The notes under the pieces were generated by a model. That model did no database searches. It was given only the letters and a program-made list of their open reading frames with translations, and was not told where the DNA came from. From JBFLVQ01 sp040758525 (GTDB lineage: Bacteria; Acidobacteriota; Blastocatellia; Chloracidobacteriales; JADJPF01), in NCBI GenBank assembly GCA_040758525.1, contig JBFLVQ010000429.1, forward strand, positions 1-8,341: a stretch of 8,341 bases of DNA, read 5' to 3'. This document shows, piece by piece, positions 1 through 6,358 of the stretch. Each line of letters begins with the position of its first letter. Positions within the stretch are counted from its first letter, which is position 1. The position numbers and the translations under genes were made by a program.

Positions 1-859
1 TCTCTTCTTCTTCCCACCAATCCTCTTGATGATGACTGATGATGACTTTAAAAACAATTGTTGATGATGATGATGATTTAATCCTCATCTACTTATTTGC
101 CATTAACACAAAGAATCTTACACCTCCCGCTCGACCAGTTACTGGATCTAATAATCTACGATCTTGATTGGCTTGCACGACAAAATGATGATTGCGTTGC
201 TGGCACTCATAAAGGAACTCATAAATATCTGCTGCTCGATTACAAACTCTGATCCACTCAACATTCTCATTAGTTGGTGCCTTACCTATTCACTCACTGG
301 CTTTCTCCCATAGTTGGGATTCACGTGCGCGTCTCTTGCGCTTGTGCGAATCTTCATCACCTTCATCTTTAGGACGAGGCTTACGAATGTAATACTGCTG
401 ATCACAAAAGCCTATCACCTCGACAGTTGGTCTATATCCTCCCGCTATTTCTCCCTCTTGTGTCCAACGTACTGCTAGCGTTGAATGTAAATGAAATCCT
501 TGTTGTCCTGCTTGGCCTTTGCCTATCGGCCCTAAACCTGTTATCGGTTTCTTGCCAGACCACGATAGTTCTGTTGTATCCTCTAACAACAGATAAACAC
601 CTGATTCTTCCATCTCTGTTAAGACTAATTCCCGATGTCCTGCTTGCAGGTTATCTGGTGTTGCTTCCTGGTGCTTGAAGAAATTGTATGTCGCCTTTAC
701 ATCATAAGTTCGCTCAAATAGCTGTGGGATACTTGCGCCTGGATTTGTTGCCATTGCTTGGGCTATTTTTATTACTCTTTCTGTCCGGCGCACATCTGTC
801 ATCTCTGCCCCGCTAAAATTAATATCTGCCCATCTCTCTGGATCTTCTTTCCTCATCAT
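1..859 (-). pseudogene. IS4-family (Tn5/IS50-like) transposase, decayed, C-terminus outside the window
   Basis: This is a DDE transposase of the IS4/Tn5 type. Reading from the Met at 859, residues 7-60 (DPERWADINF..., then RRTERVIKIAQAMA) match the Tn5-type N-terminal DNA-binding domain. LLLEDTTELSW (about 91-100) holds the first catalytic Asp, D94, comparable with D97 of Tn5 transposase. A TGA at 290-292 (codon 190) stops the frame. The same frame continues with family-like sequence (VEWIRVCNRAADIYEFL, then HHFVVQANQDRRLLD), so the TGA is a nonsense mutation, perhaps CGA to TGA. In that continuation the second catalytic Asp (family VxDRxADI) is Asn207. A TAG follows at 89-91. The third catalytic Glu would lie left of the window. 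The element has at least three lesions and should be inactive. Its outer end and target-site duplication cannot be seen. Whether it starts at 859 or as a readthrough from the ferritin gene is uncertain. Confidence 0.85.
27..77. repeat. TGA trinucleotide / tandem 10-mer repeat
   Basis: TGATGATGAC occurs twice head to tail at 27-36 and 37-46. After a short AT-rich spacer there are five TGA units at 62-76. Read on the minus strand in the transposase frame this gives a run of five Ser codons and further Ile/Ser/His codons that do not look like transposase sequence. It is probably simple-repeat growth inside the dead element. No function is evident. Confidence 0.7.
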
Positions 860-946
860 CTTATCTTTTCTTTCTCCCTGCTTTTTATTGTCATTATCCT
901 TATTTCCGCTAAGTTGATCAAATTTGGGTAAAGACAAGACTGATGT

Positions 947-1524
947 GCCGGGGATCTCATCTTTGAAATAGAGGCGTTGCGTAACCTCGCCAGTCTCCGG
1001 CTCAATCGCAAAAAGTAAATCAGTGAGTTCATCAGCGTGCTCTTCTTCTTTGGCGAGAATCTCTTCTATCATTATGCGAGAGGTCAGATCTTTCTTACCA
1101 AGTATTTTATTATCTCTCGATAGGTTTCAATAGCGATACGTTCAGCGATCAGATCTTCACGGAGCATGTCGGATAGTGATGAGCCTTCCTTGTATTCACT
1201 ATGGCTCCTCTCGGTAACAAGTGCCGGGTCCATCTCCGGTTTACCTCCTAATTGCCTTATTCGCACAGCAATCTTGTCGGCGTGTTCTTGCTCTTCCATA
1301 GCGTGTTCTAGAAACTCTTCCTTGATAGCCTGAGAATGAATGCCTGTAGCCATGAAGTAATGAAATTTGTACCGCAATGTACAAACGATCTCAGTAGCAA
1401 GCGCCTCATTCAAGATACCGATCGTCTTTTCACGGTCGAGTTGATAACCTTGCGTGACAGCGCCACTCGTTATCTGTTGACGCGCACGCTCTCGAATCTC
1501 TTGAAGATTGGTTAAGTAGCCCAT
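947..1524 (-). pseudogene. Ferritin-like (bacterioferritin-type) protein, frameshifted near its C-terminus
   Basis: The four-helix ferritin fold would store iron and oxidise Fe(II), protecting against oxidative stress in the cytoplasm. The start at 1524 has a near-perfect AAGGAGG four bases upstream (1529-1535). Candidate metal ligands are E45 (ATEIVC), the ExxH of EEQEH (E78, H81), the Glu residues in DLIAERIAIETY (about 124-135) and a second ExxH, KEEEH. The frame ends after 146 aa at ...EIIKYLVRKI. Shifting by one base restores LGKKDLTSRIMIEEILAKEEEHADELTDLL, the expected family continuation. One base has therefore been lost at about 1099-1105, and the product as read lacks the last helix and its KEEEH ligands. 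The restored frame continues to about DEIPG (947), then through a linker into the transposase. The gene is divergent from the plus-strand row. The family is clear; the 3' limit is approximate. Confidence 0.85.
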
Positions 1525-1859
1525 CTCTCCTCCTTGTATATGTATTGGATGATGTTGTGAAAGCAGAACGGTTTTGCAAATTCACCCCTCATATTAAGAG
1601 AGCAAATAAAATGCCTGATTAATAGTAGATCAAAATTGAATAGACGCTCTTCAATAACTTATCTATGGAATAGTAGATGCAATTTAAAACAGATAATGAA
1701 GCAAAGTTTTGTTTGGAGATGCTTGCAATGCTCAGTCTGTATTATGCTGATGGCAAAGTCAGCAAAAATTTTGAAAACAAGCACTCTCTACCTAGTTATA
1801 GGGTTTTTCAAAGAAAAAGGATGTAGCCAACCTTTCTTATTTATGTTGAGGAGAAGAAA
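1525..1859. other. Divergent intergenic region, no convincing gene
   Basis: This 335-base AT-rich gap lies between the minus-strand ferritin gene and the plus-strand hydrolase, so it should hold both promoters. I found no clear sigma-70 pair. The best hydrolase candidate, TTGAAA at 1771 with TATAGG at 1797, has a 20-base spacer. On the ferritin side TTCACA and TACAAG are 17 apart but run into the Shine-Dalgarno site. A 49-codon frame (1677-1826) begins MQFKTDNEAKFCLEMLAM and contains LYYADGK. It has no good ribosome site and no family I recognise. It could be a remnant of a lost gene. Confidence 0.4.
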
Positions 1860-2561
1860 ATGAGCGATCAAATAAAACCAGTGGAAATTACAGTGCGGAC
1901 ACATGATGTGCGAGTGCCATCAGGAGTAGTGATGCTTGATGGTATTCTTAGCATTCCTTCAAACCCTGTTGGCATTGTGCTCTTTGCTCATGGCTTTGGG
2001 AGTAGTCGCCATAGCGCTCATAGCCGTTTCATAGCAAGGTTCTTTAATGATGCTGATATAAGCACACTCTTATTTGATCTGCTGATGGATTTTGAAGTAT
2101 CAGATCCAAAGACCAACCATCTTAGGTTTGATCTGGTATTGCTTGCCGAGCGATTAGTTGATGCGACCAAATGGATTGAAAAATAAGACCGGACTTCACA
2201 CTTGAGAGTTGGATACTTTGATGTGAACACTAATGGCGTTGCGCTTGTCGCTGCTGCCGATCTTGGCAATGACATTGGAGCAATTATGTCCTGCGGCGGA
2301 TGGTCAAATCTTGTAGGGATAACCGTACTGGAGCAGGTCAAATCGCCAACTCTTCTGATCGTTGGTGAAAATGATGAATCAGCACGGAGAATGAACCAAG
2401 AGGCTTATCAATGGCTGCGATGTGAAAAAGAACTTAAGATTGTGGCTGGAATAACCGATCCAATTAAAGAGGAGCGTGGACTTGAAGAGTCTGCACGGCT
2501 TTCAGCGAACTGGTTTCATCAGCATCTACGTCCAAAACAGTTTGAAGCTATGACAGGGTAA
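1860..2561 (+). pseudogene. Dienelactone-hydrolase-like alpha/beta hydrolase, nonsense mutation and lost catalytic residues
   Basis: The protein has the alpha/beta-hydrolase fold of the dienelactone hydrolase / COG1073-like group. GAGGAG at 1848-1853 precedes the ATG. Residues 38-56 (GIVLFAHGFGSSRHS) form the oxyanion-side loop, and HLRFDLVLLAERLV (87-100) is typical of the family. TAA at 2184-2186 (codon 109) interrupts the frame. The same frame continues with HLRVGYF and ends normally at 2561, giving 233 positions, a usual family length. The nucleophile elbow, expected as GxSxG after GYF, reads DVNTN, so Ser is replaced by Asn123 (AAC). The acid Asp172 (VGEND) is kept. The region where the catalytic His is expected (PGATH-like) reads AGITD, with Asp200. 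The enzyme would be dead even with the stop suppressed. It lies 10 bases before prs and probably shared its operon. Confidence 0.85.
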
Positions 2562-2571
2562 GAGATTAACT

Positions 2572-3507
2572 ATGGCAGAAGATTTTACTATTTTTGCCGG
2601 TACAGCTAATCCCAATTTAGCCACAGCTATTGCGCGTGAGCTTGGTGCAAGGCTAGGATCTTGCAATATAGAAAAATTTCCAGATGGCGAAATATCAATA
2701 AGACTTGATGAGTCTGTACGCAAACGCGAAGTCTTTATTGTTCAACCTACTTCACCACCTGTAAATGATCATCTTATCGAATTGCTGGCTTTTGCAGATG
2801 CATGCCGCCGCTCTTCAGCTTCGCATATAACAGCCATTGTTCCTTATTTTGGTTATGCTCGTTCAGATAAACGTCATGGTCGCCGTGAACCAATCACAGC
2901 AAGTATGGTTGCAAAATTGATGGAGTCAGTTGGTATTAATCAAATCATTACGTTGGATCTGCATGCCGCTCAGATCGAAGGCTTCTTTCATATCCCAGTT
3001 GATAGCTTAACAGCAGTCCCTACACTTTCCAATGTAATGCGCAATCAAATGAAGCAGGATTTTGTAGTTGTTTCTCCTGATGCAGGACGCGTTCGTATGG
3101 CGACAGAATATGCGCATCAGCTCGGCACATCTGTTATTGTCCTGCATAAACATCGCGAGAGCGGCACAGAAACAGAGGTTACTCATATTGTTGGTAATGT
3201 GCGTGACCGAGCTTGTCTGATTATAGACGATATGATCTCTACTGGCGGCACTATTAGAGAGAGCATCCAAGCTCTACTTGAAGCTGGCGCGCAGCCTTAA
3301 ATTACAATTGCGGCCACTCATGGACTGTTTATTAATGGAGCGAGAGAAAAATTGAGCCATGAAAGTATAAAGAACATATTTGTTACCAATTCAGCTCAAG
3401 TAAAAAACAGAACCTGGCCACAACTACAGGTTGTTTCGATTGCGCCTCTGATCGCTTCAGCAATTCGCAAAATTATGGCAGATGGATCGCTCAGCAGTTT
3501 ATGTTGA
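2572..3507 (+). pseudogene. prs: Ribose-phosphate pyrophosphokinase (PRPP synthetase), interrupted by one TAA
   Basis: Prs transfers pyrophosphate from ATP to ribose-5-phosphate to make PRPP. Visible motifs are the flexible loop RSDKRHGRREPITA (97-110), the metal/ATP site TLDLHAAQIEGFF (127-139), SPDAGRVRMA (168-177), the LHKHRESGTET segment with the probable catalytic Lys193, and the PRPP loop IIDDMISTGGT (217-227). TAA at 3298-3300 (codon 243) stops translation after ...LLEAGAQP. The same frame resumes with ITIAATHGLF and runs to TGA at 3505-3507, giving 311 codons, the normal Prs length (about 310-320). In relatives the stop position is usually Glu, so GAA to TAA is likely. The 242-aa product keeps the catalytic motifs but loses about 68 residues of the C-terminal domain. 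The start is only weakly supported: the upstream GGTAAGAG is a poor ribosome site. This is probably an accessory copy, with a housekeeping prs elsewhere. Confidence 0.9.
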
Positions 3508-3638
3508 TCTGTTTCCAATCGATTATTGTTAAAGCTGATTCTCCTCTTAATTTGGCATCATCTTTGCGAATAATATTTTGGTATTCATGATCTTTTATTA
3601 ATCCAGAGCTTTATAAAAGATGTGAGGGAGATAGGCTG

Positions 3639-3845
3639 ATGCGTTATGCAGTAATTATTGAAAAAGATGAGAGCACTTATCATGCTTACGTGCCTGATCT
3701 GCCAGGGTGCGCAACTACCGGAGTTACTTTAGAAGAGGCTGAGACATTGATCCGTCAAGCGATTCAAAATTACATCAATCTGCGCAGAGAAGAGGGCCTG
3801 CCTATTCCAGAACCGAGCAGTATTGTCGAGTATATCGAAGCATAA
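3639..3845 (+). CDS. HicB-like (type II toxin-antitoxin antitoxin family) small protein
   Basis: This 68-aa protein has the partial RNase-H-like HicB fold: MRYAVIIEKDESTYHAYVPDL (1-21), the PDLPGC turn (19-24), the helix TLEEAETLIRQAIQNYINLRR (30-50) and the tail GLPIPEPSS (53-61). GAGGGAG at 3624-3630 lies eight bases before the ATG. In HicAB systems HicB neutralises the HicA mRNA interferase. No HicA frame is visible in the 131 bases before the gene or the 130 bases after it, and there is no C-terminal DNA-binding extension. Many short HicB-like proteins are solitary and their role is unknown. The gene appears intact although the genes upstream are broken. Confidence 0.85.
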   Translation: MRYAVIIEKDESTYHAYVPDLPGCATTGVTLEEAETLIRQAIQNYINLRREEGLPIPEPSSIVEYIEA

Positions 3846-3936
3846 TTATAGATGCCAGCCGCTGGATCGCAAACTCTTCAATAATACTTCTTGAGCTTAT
3901 GCAAGCTTACACTCTTCGCTAAAACGGATGAAGCAC

Positions 3937-3955
3937 GCACTCTGCTTAAGAGTGC
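3937..3955 (+). promoter_or_regulatory. Leader hairpin upstream of the phosphoribosyltransferase
   Basis: GCACTCT (3937-3943) and AGAGTGC (3949-3955) form a perfect 7-bp stem with a five-base GCTTA loop, eight bases before the AGGAGGGG site. It could modulate access to the ribosome site or stabilise the 5' end of the message. No ligand or protein partner can be named. The structure is seen; the role is inference. Confidence 0.35.
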
Positions 3956-3962
3956 CCAGGTC

Positions 3963-3970
3963 AGGAGGGG
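3963..3970 (+). promoter_or_regulatory. Strong Shine-Dalgarno site that decides the phosphoribosyltransferase start
   Basis: AGGAGGGG lies five bases before the ATG at 3976. An alternative upstream ATG at 3928 is in frame but has no ribosome site. It would add MKHALCLRVPRSGGDF, which is not family-like and is encoded across the leader hairpin. Confidence 0.8.
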
Positions 3971-3975
3971 ATTTT

Positions 3976-4650
3976 ATGTTATATCGAGATCGCACTGACG
4001 CGGGAAAGCGATTAGCGATAAAACTCCAGGCTTATGCTAATCGCAGTGATGTGCTGGTCTTGGCTCTGCCACGCGGCGGTGTTCTGGTCGCTTTTCAAGT
4101 GGCGGAAGCACTCAATGCGCCTTTAGATATTTACCTGGTAAGAAAATTGGGTGTGCCAGGACATAAAGAACTGGCAATGGGGGCTATTGCTTCAGGCGGA
4201 GTTCGAGTCATTAATGATGATGTGGTGAACTATCTGGGCATATCTGGTGAAACAATTGATCGCGTTGCCGAGGAAGAGACGGAAGAGCTTTCTCGTCGTG
4301 ATCACTTATATCGTGGCGGCAAAATACGGCCTGAACTTTCAGGCCGTACAATTATTCTTATTGATGATGGACTGGCTACTGGTTCTTCTATGAGAGCTGC
4401 CGTCCAAGCATTAAAACAAGCAAACCCAGCAAAGATAGTTATCGCTGTTCCCGTTGCTCCTTCATCTACCTGTGAAGGTTTCAAGACAGAAGTTGATGAG
4501 ATTATCTGTTTAGAGACACCTGAACCTTTCCAGGCAATCGGTCTCTGGTATAGAAACTTCTCTCAAACTACAGACGAAGAAGTGAAGGAATTACTTGAAA
4601 GAGCCGCACAACGAACAGAGCGTAAGGCTGCTACTAAGGGAGTTTCATAA
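3976..4650 (+). CDS. Phosphoribosyltransferase (COG1926-type)
   Basis: This 224-aa type I phosphoribosyltransferase fold would act on PRPP in the cytoplasm; the acceptor substrate is unknown. MLYRDRTDAGKRLA (1-14) is the family's usual beginning and supports this start. LALPRGGVLVAFQVAEAL (29-46) is the conserved loop before the core. YLVRKLGVPGHKELAMGAI (53-71) is highly typical. IILIDDGLATGSSM (126-139) is the PRPP-binding loop with the paired Asp. No lesion is seen. The stop lies 15 bases before the erythromycin-esterase-like gene, so the two are almost certainly co-transcribed. In M. tuberculosis Rv2030c the same two domains are fused, which suggests a shared task. The broken prs upstream may once have supplied the PRPP. 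Confidence 0.9.
   Translation: MLYRDRTDAGKRLAIKLQAYANRSDVLVLALPRGGVLVAFQVAEALNAPLDIYLVRKLGVPGHKELAMGAIASGGVRVINDDVVNYLGISGETIDRVAEEETEELSRRDHLYRGGKIRPELSGRTIILIDDGLATGSSMRAAVQALKQANPAKIVIAVPVAPSSTCEGFKTEVDEIICLETPEPFQAIGLWYRNFSQTTDEEVKELLERAAQRTERKAATKGVS
4325..4348 (+). repeat. 10-bp perfect hairpin inside the phosphoribosyltransferase gene
   Basis: TACGGCCTGA (4325-4334) and TCAGGCCGTA (4339-4348) pair perfectly around a four-base loop, ACTT. The codons specify KIRPELSGRT, just before the PRPP loop. The stem is as strong as many terminators, but the run after it (CAATTATTCTTA) is not a clean T-tract. It may be chance. Confidence 0.6.
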
Positions 4651-4665
4651 GAAAGGAATGGAGCA

Positions 4666-6027
4666 ATGGGATTAGGAAAATCTTCAATAATAATCGAAAT
4701 GGTTCGGAATTCAGCATATCAGTTAACAGGTTCACCAGCAGATTATGATCCATTAATGGATCTAATCGGCGATGCCACATTTGTGCTGCTTGGGGAAGCC
4801 TCGCATGGCACACATGAGTTTTATCGAACACGAGCTGAGATTACAGAAAGGCTGATCAAAGAGAAAGGGTTTAATGCCGTAGCAGTAGAAGCCGATTGGC
4901 CTGATGCATATCGTATCAATCGCTATGTCAGAGGTCTTGGCAAAGATGCTGACAGCACAGAAGCACTCTCCGATTTTAAACGGTTTCCGCATTGGATGTG
5001 GCGTAACGCTGATGTGCTCGATTTTATCGGTTGGCTAAGAGAATACAACGATACACAGGTGGATGGAGTCGCCAAGGTAGGTTTCTATGGGTTGGATCTT
5101 TATAGCCTCTACAGTTCTATTGAAGCAGTGCTGAAGTTTATGGAAAAAGTTGATCCAGACTCAGCAAAGCGAGCGAGAGAGCGTTATGGCTGCTTTGAAC
5201 AATTCGGAGAAGATCCTCAGACCTATGGTATGGAAACTGGATTTGGCCTCAGCAGATCCTGCGAAGATGAAGCGGTAAAACAGTTAGTTGAAATGCGCCG
5301 TCGCGCTGCCGATCTTGCCAGCCGCGACGGTAGAGCCGAACCGGACGAATACTTCTATGCTGAACAGAATGCGCGCCTTGTTAAGAATGCTGAAGAGTAT
5401 TACAGAATGATGTTTCGCGGTCGGATCTCGACCTGGAATCTGCGCGATCATCATATGGCTGAGACACTCGATGTGCTGGCTTCATATTTGGAAAGCCAAG
5501 GCCAATATTCAAAGATCGTAGTGTGGGAACATAACTCTCATCTTGGTGATGCGCGCGCAACAGAGAGGACTATGAGGGGTGAGCTGAATGTTGGTCAATT
5601 GGTGCGCGAGCAATATGGCAATTTAGCCGTACTCGTAGGATTTAGCACCGATCACGGCACAGTTACAGCAGCAACTGATTGGGGTGGGCCTGCAGAACGT
5701 AAACGCGTGTGGCCAGCTCTCGCTGATAGCTATGAATCGCTCTTTCATAATGTTGGCATAGCTAATTTCTTACTCACTCTCCGAGATGAAGATCTGCCTA
5801 GTAAAAAAGAGTTAATTGAAGGCTTACGTGAGCCACGGCTGCAAAGAGCCATTGGTGTTATTTATCGACCAGAGACAGAGCGCCTCAGCCATTATTTTCA
5901 TGCGCGCCTACCTGATCAGTTTGACGCTATCTTCCATTTTGATGAGGCACGCGCAGTAGAACCATTAGAGCGCACACCTGAATGGGAAGCCGCCGAAGTA
6001 CCTGAGACTTATCCGTCAGGAATATAA
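4666..6027 (+). CDS. Erythromycin-esterase-like protein (PF05139 family)
   Basis: The 453-aa protein appears intact. The family includes the EreA/EreB macrolide esterases, but most members, including this environmental branch, have unknown substrates. The active-site cleft is recognisable from LLGEASHGTHEFYRTRAEI (41-59, with E44 and H47), VEADWPDAYRINRYVRG (74-90), WRNADVLDFIGWLREYN (112-128), YGLDLYSLYSS (141-151), VVWEHNSHLGDA (285-296, H289) and VGFSTDHGTVTAATDWGGP (324-342). The key residues are all present. There is no signal peptide, so it is cytoplasmic. AAAGGA at 4652-4657 is eight bases before the ATG. The N-terminal MGLGKSSIIIEMVRN is less typical; a start at the Met at residue 12 is possible. 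Its coupling to the phosphoribosyltransferase argues against a simple resistance gene. Confidence 0.92.
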   Translation: MGLGKSSIIIEMVRNSAYQLTGSPADYDPLMDLIGDATFVLLGEASHGTHEFYRTRAEITERLIKEKGFNAVAVEADWPDAYRINRYVRGLGKDADSTEALSDFKRFPHWMWRNADVLDFIGWLREYNDTQVDGVAKVGFYGLDLYSLYSSIEAVLKFMEKVDPDSAKRARERYGCFEQFGEDPQTYGMETGFGLSRSCEDEAVKQLVEMRRRAADLASRDGRAEPDEYFYAEQNARLVKNAEEYYRMMFRGRISTWNLRDHHMAETLDVLASYLESQGQYSKIVVWEHNSHLGDARATERTMRGELNVGQLVREQYGNLAVLVGFSTDHGTVTAATDWGGPAERKRVWPALADSYESLFHNVGIANFLLTLRDEDLPSKKELIEGLREPRLQRAIGVIYRPETERLSHYFHARLPDQFDAIFHFDEARAVEPLERTPEWEAAEVPETYPSGI

Positions 6028-6048
6028 AGAAATCAGGAGGTAAGAAAA

Positions 6049-6270
6049 ATGAGCGCCTCAACGAGAAAAGGGGCAAAGGATCGTAATGTAGAAAAGCCCG
6101 GCAGCAAAGAACAGACGAAGAAAACGAAGGGCTATGTCACATTGCCAGCTACCAAAACTGAGAAGACTGATCCGGAAGCGATCTGGGAAAAACCGTCCTT
6201 TAATCCTGATGTCGGAGATGAGGATAAGGATGAAGCCAGGATTGTCACAAATGCAGTAACTGAGCCTTAG
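6049..6270 (+). CDS. Small charged, probably disordered protein, unknown function
   Basis: This 73-aa protein has a textbook AGGAGG (6035-6040) eight bases before the ATG and begins 21 bases after the esterase stop, so it is probably translated from the same message. It is rich in Lys, Glu, Asp and Thr, has no hydrophobic core and should be largely unstructured. The beginning MSASTRKGAKDRNVEKPGS is basic and the second half (DPEAIWEKPSFNPDVGDEDKDEA) is acidic. I recognise no family. The strong ribosome site is the main evidence that it is real. Confidence 0.65.
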   Translation: MSASTRKGAKDRNVEKPGSKEQTKKTKGYVTLPATKTEKTDPEAIWEKPSFNPDVGDEDKDEARIVTNAVTEP

Positions 6271-6286
6271 AGAAATCGAGGAATTT

Positions 6287-6356
6287 ATGAGCGCATCGGC
6301 AAGATGGAGCGGCAAAGAAGGCTGAGAAGATTGCGGATGCGCCAACTGGAAGTTAA
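6287..6356 (+). pseudogene. Possible broken mini-gene between the charged protein and the kinase
   Basis: GAGGA (6278-6282) lies four bases before an ATG at 6287 that opens MSASARWSGKEG and stops at 6323-6325. Removing one base near 6305 gives MSASARGAAKKAEKIADAPT followed by GS and TAA at 6354-6356, ending just before the kinase start at 6359. The restored peptide starts like the preceding gene product (MSASTRKGAK), so it may be a shrunken tandem copy. It is very short, and coding is unproven. Confidence 0.3.
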
Positions 6357-6358
6357 GT

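Noticed and set aside
27..77. CRISPR-like repeats at the left edge
   Set aside because: The units are TGA triplets and a 10-mer without spacers, so this is a simple repeat.
427..678. Plus-strand hydrophobic open frame
   Set aside because: It is antisense to the transposase, whose family motifs are clear. It has no ribosome site and no recognisable domain.
1085..1120. Programmed frameshift in the ferritin gene
   Set aside because: There is no slippery heptamer at the junction, ferritins do not use recoding, and neighbouring genes carry ordinary lesions.
1636..1863. 75-codon plus-strand open frame ending at the hydrolase start
   Set aside because: It is Cys-, Lys- and Arg-rich with no family pattern and no Shine-Dalgarno site. 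The frame looks like random AT-rich sequence.
290..3300. Altered genetic code with reassigned stop codons
   Set aside because: The in-frame stops are TGA, TAG and TAA, and TAA, TGA and TAG also end intact genes. The frameshifts need a separate explanation. Decay is simpler.
4666..6027. Dedicated macrolide-resistance gene
   Set aside because: Family membership alone does not show macrolide esterase activity. The coupling to a phosphoribosyltransferase points to another role.
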